A DNA stretch of 64,000 bases from Bin34 sp963422415. GTDB taxonomy: Bacteria; Chloroflexota; Anaerolineae; Caldilineales; Caldilineaceae. Numbering within the stretch: the first letter of the stretch is position 1; every line of letters begins with the position of its first letter. The DNA lies in the NCBI GenBank assembly GCA_963422415.1, contig OY729430.1, forward strand, positions 1-64,000. Direction: 5' to 3'. The position numbers were made by a program, and so were the translations under genes. Of this stretch, positions 25,001-32,336 are shown one piece after another. The notes beneath the pieces are model-generated. The model did no database searches, had not been told where the DNA came from, and worked only from the letters and a program-made list of their open reading frames with translations.

Positions 25001-25234
25001 CTACAACCGATTCTGGAGAAAGACCGTCAAGAGACTCAACAACATAAAGGTCACGGCCAGACCAATCGTGATGTTGAAAACCACCTTCTCCAGACCACGG
25101 CGGGTACGATACATGCTGCCGTCGCCTCCGAACATGCTGCCTAGACCGGCATCCTGCGCCTGAATCAGAACTATGGCGACCAGCGCGATGGCCAAGACAA
25201 TGATGGCCACCAGCATGAAGTCAATCAGAACCAT
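25001..25234 (-). CDS. secG: Preprotein translocase subunit SecG
   Basis: A 77-residue membrane protein with two hydrophobic segments (LVAIIVLAIALVAIVLIQAQ and VVFNITIGLAVTFMLLSLLTVF). They flank a polar loop with the SecG hallmark GLGSMFGGDGSMYRTRRGLEK. It stabilises the SecYE channel in the inner membrane. A GTG two codons upstream is an alternative start. It follows tatA by 53 bases, placing two export pathway genes together. Confidence 0.93.
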   Translation of the reverse strand: MVLIDFMLVAIIVLAIALVAIVLIQAQDAGLGSMFGGDGSMYRTRRGLEKVVFNITIGLAVTFMLLSLLTVFLQNRL

Positions 25235-25287
25235 GGGCACTCGCTCGACAATTGGGACTAAGGATGGGAATGGCTCAGCGCCAAGCG

Positions 25288-25497
25288 CTAGGCCAGCTTC
25301 TCTTCCGTTGCTTCCTCAATGTCTCCATCTTCCGCTTCCAAGGGTTCTCCCCCCTTGTCCTTGCTACCCATGTTGTTGCGGAATTCCTTGATGGTCTTGC
25401 CAACGGCACCGCCAATTTCCGGCAACCGCCCCACACCGAAGATCATGACGGCAATGACAAGGATGATGATTAACTCGACAGGTCCTAAATTAGGCAT
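25288..25497 (-). CDS. tatA: Twin-arginine translocase subunit TatA
   Basis: A 69-residue protein: short periplasmic N-terminus, one transmembrane helix (GPVELIIILVIAVMIFGVGRLPEIG), then the amphipathic helix GGAVGKTIKEFRNN and an acidic tail. The FG-GRLPE hinge is diagnostic of the TatA/B/E family. The start at 25497 (MPNLGPVEL) has a perfect AAGGAG site with good spacing; a longer frame to 25545 lacks one. No tatC is present in the window. Confidence 0.93.
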   Translation of the reverse strand: MPNLGPVELIIILVIAVMIFGVGRLPEIGGAVGKTIKEFRNNMGSKDKGGEPLEAEDGDIEEATEEKLA

Positions 25498-25710
25498 CCC
25501 AGACTCCTTGCAGCGGCAGCACATTAGGGGTTGCCACTTGTCCATTCGACCAGTCAGGGATTATAGACTGTCTCTCATGACCTGTAAAGAAGCGAACCGT
25601 TCAGGTGGGGTGAAATATCTCCAGAAGACCTCCACATATCCTTGGAAAGGATGTTTCCCGACGAGATCAACCCAGCGAAACCATTCTGGCCGAAACCTGC
25701 GGGCACAGGC

Positions 25711-26295
25711 ATGCGCGTCATAGCGGGCCGGGCCAAGGGTCGCCGTCTGTTGTCGGTACCGGGGAATTCCACGCGGCCCATCACGGACCGCGCCAAGGAG
25801 GCTTTGTTTGGGAAGTTGCATGGCTGGCTGCCGGAGCGTACCGTTCTGGATCTCTTTGGAGGTACGGGGTCTGTGGGTCTGGAAGCCCTGAGTCGAGGCG
25901 CGGTCAAGGCCACTTTCGTGGATTCCAGCGCCCGGGCCATTGCCACCATGCGCCGCAACGGGCAACGCTGCGGACTGTGTCCCCAAATGGAACTGGTGAA
26001 GGCGGACAGCTTTCGCTATCTGGTCCGGCCTGGCATTGGCCCCTTCGATTTCATCTTCATTGCTCCCCCCCAATTCAGGAACATGTGGATCCGCGCACTC
26101 AGGGCCGTGGACGAGCGGCCCGATCTACTGACGGCAGAGGGCACGGTAGTGGTGCAAATTGCGCCCAAGGAACGTCGAGACTTTCCTCTGCGACATATAA
26201 TTTCCCTTGATGAGCGAGAGTACGGCAATGTATTGCTCCGTTACTATGCATGCCGGCCGGACACCGAATTGACCACTCCTTCCCCTGCGGCATGA
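25711..26295 (+). CDS. rsmD: 16S rRNA (guanine966-N2)-methyltransferase RsmD family
   Basis: SAM-dependent methyltransferase of 194 residues. The family start MRVIAGRAKGRRLLSVPG is at 25711; an ATG at 25642 adds 23 unrelated residues. Further motifs: RPITDRAKEALFGKL, and the SAM strand VLDLFGGTGSVGLEALSRGA. The catalytic motif IV, usually DPPY, reads APPQ here (118-121). That change removes the aspartate that normally contacts the target amino group. First gene of a four-gene overlapping operon; the next gene overlaps by four bases. Confidence 0.88.
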   Translation: MRVIAGRAKGRRLLSVPGNSTRPITDRAKEALFGKLHGWLPERTVLDLFGGTGSVGLEALSRGAVKATFVDSSARAIATMRRNGQRCGLCPQMELVKADSFRYLVRPGIGPFDFIFIAPPQFRNMWIRALRAVDERPDLLTAEGTVVVQIAPKERRDFPLRHIISLDEREYGNVLLRYYACRPDTELTTPSPAA

Positions 26296-26819
26296 ACCTT
26301 GGTTTCATGGACGATCCGAATCGGGCCTTGGCCCACACGGTAGTGCGGACCTTGACCGCCCAGCGCCTGACCTGCGCGGCCGCGGAAAGTTGCACTGGTG
26401 GATTGCTGGGACACTTGCTGACCGAGATTTCGGGCAGTTCCGCCTGTTTCTGGGGCAGCGCCGTGACATACAGTGACGAGGCCAAGCGGCAGGTGCTGGG
26501 CGTGCCGACCGCTCTGCTTAAGGCCAAGGGAGCCGTAAGTGCAGATGTGGCCCAAGCCATGGCAATCGGGGCCCGCAATCTCTATGCAGTGGATATTGCG
26601 GTCTCGATCACAGGCGTGGCTGGCCCAGGCGGGGGTTCCGTGGAGAAACCTGTGGGAACCGTATATCTATATGTGCAAGGGCCCGGTGGATCCGGTCGAG
26701 GAGCCCACCATGTGTGGACCGCGGACCGAACGGGCAACAAGCGGCTCAGTGCGACAGCCGCCCTGCAGCTGCTGCTGGCTTGCACCCAAGGGCTGCCTCC
26801 CAAGATCGACGCGTCATGA
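26292..26819 (+). CDS. pncC: CinA C-terminal family nicotinamide-nucleotide amidohydrolase
   Basis: A 175-residue stand-alone CinA C-terminal domain, which deamidates NMN to nicotinate mononucleotide in pyridine nucleotide salvage. Diagnostic segments: LTCAAAESCTGGLLGHLLTEISGSSACFWG, AVTYSDEAKRQVLGV and VSITGVAGPGGGSVEKPVGTVYL. The N-terminal molybdopterin-like half of full CinA is absent, as is common. The ATG at 26292 overlaps the rsmD stop (ATGA) and its own stop overlaps the next start the same way. Confidence 0.92.
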   Translation: MNLGFMDDPNRALAHTVVRTLTAQRLTCAAAESCTGGLLGHLLTEISGSSACFWGSAVTYSDEAKRQVLGVPTALLKAKGAVSADVAQAMAIGARNLYAVDIAVSITGVAGPGGGSVEKPVGTVYLYVQGPGGSGRGAHHVWTADRTGNKRLSATAALQLLLACTQGLPPKIDAS

Positions 26820-27238
26820 ACCACCCCATCCGCGTGCTGATAGCCAAACCCGGGCTAGACGGCCACGACCGCGGCGCGAAGGTCATCGCGCGGGGGCTGC
26901 GCGACGCGGGTTTCGAGGTGATCTACACTGGCATTCGCCAGACACCGCACATGATCGCCCATGCGGCCCTGCAGGAAGACGTGGATGTCTTGGCCATCTC
27001 CATCCTGAGCGGCGCCCACATGACCTTGGTACCCAGGATTCTGGAGCTGGTGGCCGCTCAGGGACAGGAGAATCTGCTGGTGGTGGTCGGGGGCATCATT
27101 CCCGCCCAGGACCACCAGCCACTCAAGGATCTGGGAGTGGCCGAGATTTTCGGGCCAGGCACCACCATCCAAACCACGGCTGACTTTATCCGATCTCGCT
27201 GCACGGTCCCAGATCCCGATGGCAATCTCCCTGACTGA
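26816..27238 (+). CDS. Cobalamin-binding (methylmalonyl-CoA mutase C-terminal) domain protein
   Basis: A 140-residue B12-binding domain of the acyl-CoA mutase type. The lower-axial-ligand motif DGHDRG (about residues 14-19), LSGAH in SILSGAHMTL and VVVGGIIP complete the fingerprint. It is the small subunit of a two-subunit mutase such as methylmalonyl-CoA, isobutyryl-CoA or 2-hydroxyisobutyryl-CoA mutase. The catalytic large subunit is not in the window. The ATGA overlap with pncC and the 20-base overlap with meaB show tight translational coupling. Confidence 0.92.
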   Translation: MNHPIRVLIAKPGLDGHDRGAKVIARGLRDAGFEVIYTGIRQTPHMIAHAALQEDVDVLAISILSGAHMTLVPRILELVAAQGQENLLVVVGGIIPAQDHQPLKDLGVAEIFGPGTTIQTTADFIRSRCTVPDPDGNLPD

Positions 27239-28181
27239 ACTCCGAACCGGCAACCCGCGGGCCTTGGCCCGCGCCATATCCCAGGTGGAAAGACAGGACG
27301 CCGCCGCCGAGACCTTGCTGGCGGAGCTCTGGCCTTGGGCTGGAAAGGGGCAGATCATTGGCATCACGGGACCTCCGGGCAGCGGCAAGTCCACGCTTCT
27401 GAGAGCCCTGATCTCCCGTCTGCACACCGCAAAACACAAAGTCGCCCTTTTGGCTGTGGATCCTACCAGCCCCGTCACGGGCGGGGCCCTGCTGGGCGAT
27501 CGCATCCGCATGACCGGCCTGGAGTCAGCCGCCCATGTCTATGTCCGCAGTCTGGCCACGCGCGGAGCCCGGGGCGCTCTGAGCGATGTGACCTGGGATG
27601 CGGTCACGGTATTGGACGCCTTGGGATTCGACCCGGTCTTCGTCGAAACCGTGGGGGCGGGCCAGAACGAACATGAAATTCGGACCTTGGCGCACACCAC
27701 CGTGCTGGTGGACGCCCCAGGCCAGGGAGACTCCATTCAGACCTTGAAGGCAGGGATATTGGAAATCTGCGACATTGTCGTCATCAACAAGGAAGATCGA
27801 CCCGGCAGCCAGCGGGCCGCCCAACAGGCAAAGCAGATGCTGCAACTGGGCGCAGCACCCGTGGCGGATGCCTGGCAGGTACCCGTGTTGACCACGGATG
27901 CCCTGTCCGGTTCCGGCGTGTCAATCCTGTGGGAAAGAATCCGGGCGCATTTCACCCATGTCAACGACACGGGCCAGAGGCAGGCGCAGGATGAAGCTCG
28001 GGCCGCGCAGCGCGTGGATCGACTGGTGCAGCAGGGCTGGGCGCAGCTCTTGCCCCAATTCATCACGCCCGATCTGCGGGCGCAAGCGCTGGCCCAAGTG
28101 CACCGGCAACAACTGGATCCTCACAGCGCGGCCCGGTCTCTGCTGCAGCAGCTGCCCCAGCCTCCGGCCCTGTCAAAGTAG
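27219..28181 (+). CDS. meaB: MeaB/ArgK-family GTPase chaperone of a B12-dependent mutase
   Basis: A 320-residue G3E-family GTPase that loads and protects adenosylcobalamin in acyl-CoA mutases. Walker A GPPGSGKST (51-59), AVDPTSPVTGGALLGDRIRM, RSLATRGARG and VETVGAGQNEHEIR match MeaB. The switch region reads DAPGQGD rather than the usual PGSGDE, and the base-specificity motif is NKED instead of NKAD; both are modest departures. Its start lies inside the B12-binding gene, so the pair is probably made together. It ends just before a convergent operon. Confidence 0.93.
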   Translation: MAISLTELRTGNPRALARAISQVERQDAAAETLLAELWPWAGKGQIIGITGPPGSGKSTLLRALISRLHTAKHKVALLAVDPTSPVTGGALLGDRIRMTGLESAAHVYVRSLATRGARGALSDVTWDAVTVLDALGFDPVFVETVGAGQNEHEIRTLAHTTVLVDAPGQGDSIQTLKAGILEICDIVVINKEDRPGSQRAAQQAKQMLQLGAAPVADAWQVPVLTTDALSGSGVSILWERIRAHFTHVNDTGQRQAQDEARAAQRVDRLVQQGWAQLLPQFITPDLRAQALAQVHRQQLDPHSAARSLLQQLPQPPALSK

Positions 28182-28204
28182 GAGAGGACCATCGGCCGCG
28201 GCGT

Positions 28205-28702
28205 TCAATACCCATAGCGCGGCAGAATTTGCTGCAGCTTCCAGCTGTCCCCAGCTGGCGCCAGGCGAACAAGCTGGGTGTAGATTTCCAAACGCTGAAT
28301 GCCCAACGGACCCGTCCGTCTGACGTGGTAGGAGGCGATCCGGGTTTGCAAGCCCTCGGGCCCCTCCGCCGTGTCCAGCACGCGCAGACCCAGCAAATCG
28401 GAATGGGCAAAGAGCCCGAACGCACCCCAGTTCTTGTCTTCCTCCGACATCTCGGCCCACGTGTCGGCGGCATACATGGGTTGCAGGCGGCTCAGGTCGC
28501 CCCGCAGATGTGCCACGTAGGCATTGAAAACAAAATCCTTCACGGTATCGCCTTGGGCGTATGCAGGCAGCATGGCGGCGTCCTGTCCGCCTCCGACGAA
28601 GCCTGTCACCAAGGCTGCCATGACCAGCAGGCCCACCAAGGTCACCCAAACCGCGGTAAACCGATCCCATTGCAACATGCCAACCCGAGGGGAGTTGCTC
28701 AT
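28205..28702 (-). CDS. Membrane-anchored small protein, possible NTF2-like outer domain
   Basis: A 165-residue protein with one N-terminal transmembrane segment (AVWVTLVGLLVMAALVTGFVG, about 17-37). An extracytoplasmic domain follows (TVKDFVFNAYVAHLRGDLSR, then YHVRRTGPLGIQRLEIYTQLVRL and WKLQQILP). The alternation of helix and strands ending in a WKL-QI strand resembles SnoaL/NTF2-like domains, but this is a structural guess. It has a strong AAAGGAGAG ribosome site and its ATG overlaps the stop of the DUF5671 gene by four bases, so the two are coupled. Third gene of the operon. Confidence 0.7.
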   Translation of the reverse strand: MSNSPRVGMLQWDRFTAVWVTLVGLLVMAALVTGFVGGGQDAAMLPAYAQGDTVKDFVFNAYVAHLRGDLSRLQPMYAADTWAEMSEEDKNWGAFGLFAHSDLLGLRVLDTAEGPEGLQTRIASYHVRRTGPLGIQRLEIYTQLVRLAPAGDSWKLQQILPRYGY

Positions 28703-30438
28703 GGCTCTCTCCTTTCCGTAGACTGGGCTGGAGACGCCAACTCCGCCAGCCGCTGTTCCAAGGTCTTGATGCGTGCGGTCACCTGATGCCGTTCCTGGTA
28801 GACCGCGGCCAATTCCTGCCGCAGGGAAGAAGCCTCCACGGCTTCCGGCGGCGCGGCAGGAGGTGGACCCCATGATTGACGCAGCAGGCGCACATGGCAT
28901 GCCAGCACAACGACCAGCACGACCAGGCTCGCCATATCGCGTGTGAATTCCCCGGTGGACAGGAGATCCGGAACCTCCCATCCCGTCAGTCGCTCCAACA
29001 ACTCCTGCAGAACTCGACCGCAGACAAAAAGCAGCGTAAGGGTGGACACGATCGTGACCCCATACAAATACAGGCGGCGCGGCAGGAGATGCCAGGTGCG
29101 GAGGATGGGGGCCACCGGTTCCCGACCCAGCCGCCTGATTTGCCGCCACAACAGACAGAGTGCCGCGCCGCCTGTCAACAGCCGAGCCAAATGGTCCGTC
29201 CATGCAAGGTCCATGTCTTGCGCTGCCATCAGTGTCGCTTCGGGCGACACGGGAAGAGAGGCGAATACCCTGCCCTGATCCCAAAGAATCAGAATTAGTT
29301 CGAGGCTGCCGGTTGCCACCCAGAACAGGGTCACGCTGATTCCACTGTACAGGTACAGCTGGCGGGGCACCGTGCGCCAGGTCGCCAAGCCGGATGTCTC
29401 GGGAGCGCGGGCCAAGCGGCGTTGGAACCAAAGCCAGTATCCCACTCCCAAAGGCACGGTTGCGAGCAGGGAGGGGGCCACTTGAAGCCCTAGGGCCAGT
29501 TCTCCAAGATCGGCCCCCTCCGGCAGAAGGCCAAGCAAGGCCTGCAGCAGCAGCCACAAACCCTGCAGAAAAACCACCAGGCCCGTCAAAAGGCCTCCGT
29601 ACAGAGTCAGAGTGTGCAGGAGATTGCTCCACAGATGCGGCCTGCCCTGCCCAATCCGTCTCCTCCAGTTTGCCACTTGGTGCAATGCCAGCAGCAACGC
29701 CAAGATGACAGCCAGATCCGTGGATATCGTCAGCAGCATCGAAGATACGTAGACATGCGCCCCGGAGTGCAGCACAGGGAGAAGCGAGGCCCGGAAAAGC
29801 ACCGTGTGGCCCAACGACGCCACCAAGAGCAACCCCGCCACGTTCACCAAGGAAAAGAAAAGCGCTTCCAGCGACTGGCAGTCGGATCGGGTCCCACCGC
29901 AGTCACGCTCCGTGTGCAACAGGCTGCCACCTTGGACGAGAATGGCGCCGGAGAGGCCCAGGGGCAAAACCAGGACCACATAATTCATTCCATAAAATCC
30001 GGAGGATTCGAAGTCCAATCCCATGATTCGGCTCAGAACCGGGGCGAGAAGATGGGCCACCAGCGATATGCAATAGCCTAAGGCAACGGCAGTGGAGGCC
30101 CACAGGAACAACTTGCGCAGGAGACTGTCCCGTTCCTGCGGATCGCGCAGCGTCCAGCCGACAATGAGACCGTAGTGAAGAAGCAGGAACAAGGCCGTGA
30201 CCAGCAGATAGCTACTCTTTTCCAGCAAACGCTGATTGATGTAATCGTAGGTGGGCACCAAGTAATGGCCGCCCAGAACGCTCCAGTAGGTGGCCAGTTC
30301 ACTGGCCAGACCCTGGAAGTTTCCCTGCAGGGCGATCAAGCAAATCAAGGTCACCAGGTACAGGTACAGGCGACGCAGAGTGGCGAAGTGTCGGGTATGC
30401 CCCTGCCCCGTGCCCACGAATTCCGAAGACATATGCAT
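28699..30438 (-). CDS. Large multi-repeat integral membrane protein with DUF5671-like repeats
   Basis: A 579-residue polytopic membrane protein. A motif of the form R-(R/Q)-LYLY-(hydrophobic) recurs: LRRLYLYLVTLICLIAL (about 21), PRQLYLYSGISVTLFW (about 360) and PRRLYLYGVTIVSTLTL (about 465), with diverged copies such as LRKLFLWASTAVALGY in between. This periodicity is what DUF5671 proteins show, mostly in Chloroflexota. About 14-16 hydrophobic helices are visible. The C-terminus (ELAAVYQERHQVTARIKTLEQRL) is a cytoplasmic-looking coiled coil. Function unknown. It lies 32 bases after the nitrilase-like gene and overlaps the next gene. Confidence 0.75.
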   Translation of the reverse strand: MHMSSEFVGTGQGHTRHFATLRRLYLYLVTLICLIALQGNFQGLASELATYWSVLGGHYLVPTYDYINQRLLEKSSYLLVTALFLLLHYGLIVGWTLRDPQERDSLLRKLFLWASTAVALGYCISLVAHLLAPVLSRIMGLDFESSGFYGMNYVVLVLPLGLSGAILVQGGSLLHTERDCGGTRSDCQSLEALFFSLVNVAGLLLVASLGHTVLFRASLLPVLHSGAHVYVSSMLLTISTDLAVILALLLALHQVANWRRRIGQGRPHLWSNLLHTLTLYGGLLTGLVVFLQGLWLLLQALLGLLPEGADLGELALGLQVAPSLLATVPLGVGYWLWFQRRLARAPETSGLATWRTVPRQLYLYSGISVTLFWVATGSLELILILWDQGRVFASLPVSPEATLMAAQDMDLAWTDHLARLLTGGAALCLLWRQIRRLGREPVAPILRTWHLLPRRLYLYGVTIVSTLTLLFVCGRVLQELLERLTGWEVPDLLSTGEFTRDMASLVVLVVVLACHVRLLRQSWGPPPAAPPEAVEASSLRQELAAVYQERHQVTARIKTLEQRLAELASPAQSTERREP

Positions 30439-30470
30439 GCCGCAGGCTTGGCTTTCGCGAGCGGGCGCCC

Positions 30471-31841
30471 CTACTCCTCAGACCATTGGACGGAATCCAG
30501 TTCCTGGGTCTCGTCCAAGTTGCCCTTGGACTGGTATCGGGTGCGCAGCCGCGTCACCTCGTCGGATCCATCGGAGAGCCAAGGGAACTCTCGCGCGCTG
30601 ATCACGTGCAGGTCATCCAGGGTGGGGGCTTCGCTGAGCGCCCCGTTCTCCACCTCCACGTACTGGACCGCCACGGTCTCCCTCTCTTCTTCAGGCCCGT
30701 CCTCATAGGCCGGAGGCTCCGTCACCACGGGGCCGGGCCGGGCCTCTACGATCGTGACACCTGCATCCGCCATGTCTTCCGCCAGCGATTCCGACGGCAA
30801 CATGCGATTCATGTCGGTGACCTGAGTCTGGGATTCGTTGTACACGCGCCAGACCCGAGAGAATTCTTGGCGGAACGCCGGCGCCGCCTGCCGCCATGTC
30901 TTCTGCAGGGCGCGGTAATTCAGATCCGACACCACCAGCCCTTCCCGCTCCGCATTCTCCATACAAACCAGAATCCCGTCGCCCGCGGGCGACAGCTCAA
31001 GAGGAGCCAGCAACATGGACCGCCCGGTGTAGGCCAAGTCTGGATCCGCACTGAGTCTATCGGGGCCCACGGCACTGCCGATGCACAGGAAAAGCTGGTT
31101 TTCCACGCAGCGCATGACAGCGGCACGCTGGGCTCTTCTCCACGCCACCACACTGGAAGAAGCCAGCTGATGAACGAGGAGCGAGGATCCTTGCGTGGCA
31201 TGGAGCCGACCCACTTCCGGGAGCAGGCCATCAAAGCCGAGCGCAATGCCCAATACGCCGACGCTGGTCTCTATCGGCTTCCACAGAGTTCCCGGGCGTG
31301 CCAAGTTGCCTTCGGCTTGGGTCAACAAGATCTTGGTCTGATATCCGACCCGTTCCCCCGAGGTGTCATAGACTCCCGCCAGTTGGCGGATCTCGTCATC
31401 CACGGGGTCCGCAAGATAGGCGCTGGGAGCCACCAGCACAACCTTGTATTGGGCCGCGAACTGACCAAAGACCTCGTCATAGAAATCCCGAATCTCCTCC
31501 CGATGCCGCTTCAAGGCCCTTTGCAGGAGCCGTGGCGTATCGGTGTCGGACCACTTGGGATTCAAGCGTTCGGCGGATCCGCGGATGCGGGTCAGCAAGC
31601 CGGCCCGGGCGCTTTTCCCCTTGCGGATGGTGAGCATCGCTTCCCGATACCTGCGATCTACAAAAGGCAGACCCACCATGGCCGCGCCCAGTCCGCTGCC
31701 CACAACCAGATTGCTCTGCTTGGCCACCGCAACCTTGAGGAACCGCTCGAAGTGGGAGCGGAACTCCTTGCGCGTGAGGGGCAAGTGCATGCCCATCTGC
31801 AGGGTCGCGACCGTAAGCGTATCCCCAGAATCCGAGTTCAA
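30471..31841 (-). CDS. Nitrilase-fold protein lacking the catalytic cysteine
   Basis: A 456-residue protein whose first 300 residues resemble the carbon-nitrogen hydrolase fold: DTLTVATLQMG at the start, a lysine motif GYQTKILLTQAEG (K170), then VGVLGIALGFDGLLPEVGR. In active nitrilases the last strand reads I-C-x-D; here the Cys position is Gly202, so the nucleophile is missing. The Glu of the triad, normally in a PE motif after the second strand, also seems absent (LVVGSGLGAA). A 120-residue acidic C-terminal extension is unrelated to nitrilases. It is first in an operon with a DUF5671 membrane protein, so a binding or regulatory role is more likely than catalysis. Confidence 0.75.
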   Translation of the reverse strand: MNSDSGDTLTVATLQMGMHLPLTRKEFRSHFERFLKVAVAKQSNLVVGSGLGAAMVGLPFVDRRYREAMLTIRKGKSARAGLLTRIRGSAERLNPKWSDTDTPRLLQRALKRHREEIRDFYDEVFGQFAAQYKVVLVAPSAYLADPVDDEIRQLAGVYDTSGERVGYQTKILLTQAEGNLARPGTLWKPIETSVGVLGIALGFDGLLPEVGRLHATQGSSLLVHQLASSSVVAWRRAQRAAVMRCVENQLFLCIGSAVGPDRLSADPDLAYTGRSMLLAPLELSPAGDGILVCMENAEREGLVVSDLNYRALQKTWRQAAPAFRQEFSRVWRVYNESQTQVTDMNRMLPSESLAEDMADAGVTIVEARPGPVVTEPPAYEDGPEEERETVAVQYVEVENGALSEAPTLDDLHVISAREFPWLSDGSDEVTRLRTRYQSKGNLDETQELDSVQWSEE

Positions 31842-32336
31842 CTTTTACTCCGCTTGCCCCATACTCCGTTTGCCTCACACTGAGGATACTAGCATAGGCA
31901 AAGCGCGCCCTGCGGCACAGACAAGGGCCGCAGTCGACTCCAGACGGGTCACGGGCTTCATGAGGCCCGTGACCCGTGTCTGTCCACTTCCCTATGTGTA
32001 CAATCCACCCACTTTGAGTCAGACATTCGGAGGGGAAGCAGGGTTTGTGGCGCAAAACTCGACTTCAACGGTGGAGGAGCCCCAAGGCCCATTCCCACAG
32101 CCTGCCGGATGACGGATTCGAGCGCACAGTCGCGAATCCGGCAGCGGATGTGGGGCGTGATAGTATCAAGAGACAGGCATATTGCAACCTCGATTCTGGC
32201 TCCATGCACCGCGGACGTTACAACGGGGCTGTACAGCGAGTCCCCTGTCCTCCCAAGGTTTCTTGGCGACGGGGCTTCAGACTTGGCATGTGGTATGACC
32301 GATGTTTCTCCGTGCCAAAATATGAAGGAGTGTGGC
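31842..32336. other. Divergent intergenic region with a long palindrome
   Basis: 495 bases between the divergent nitrilase-like and solute-binding protein genes. It contains the 34-base near-perfect palindrome at 31944-31977 and TACAAT on the plus strand at 31999-32004. A frame open from 32109 into the binding protein lacks any signal before the true lipoprotein start. Confidence 0.5.
31944..31977. promoter_or_regulatory. 34-base near-perfect palindrome
   Basis: Arms ACGGGTCACGGGC (31944-31956) and GCCCGTGACCCGT (31965-31977) are exact inverse complements. The centre TTCATGAG contains TCATGA. Only one symmetric position pair in the 34 bases fails. It lies between divergent promoters, so an operator or a cruciform-prone element is more likely than a terminator. 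Confidence 0.6.

Noticed and set aside
23344..25047. 567-codon plus-strand ORF opposite the family-5 binding protein
   Set aside because: A shadow of the real minus-strand gene: composition is Arg/Gln/Val-rich and no domain is recognisable.
30486..31883. 465-codon plus-strand ORF opposite the nitrilase-like gene
   Set aside because: Antisense shadow; the minus-strand frame has nitrilase-fold motifs and operon context, this one has none.
32109..32336. Longer N-terminus for the ABC binding lipoprotein
   Set aside because: The extension has no signal peptide and the internal ATG has an AAGGAG site and a lipobox at the expected distance.
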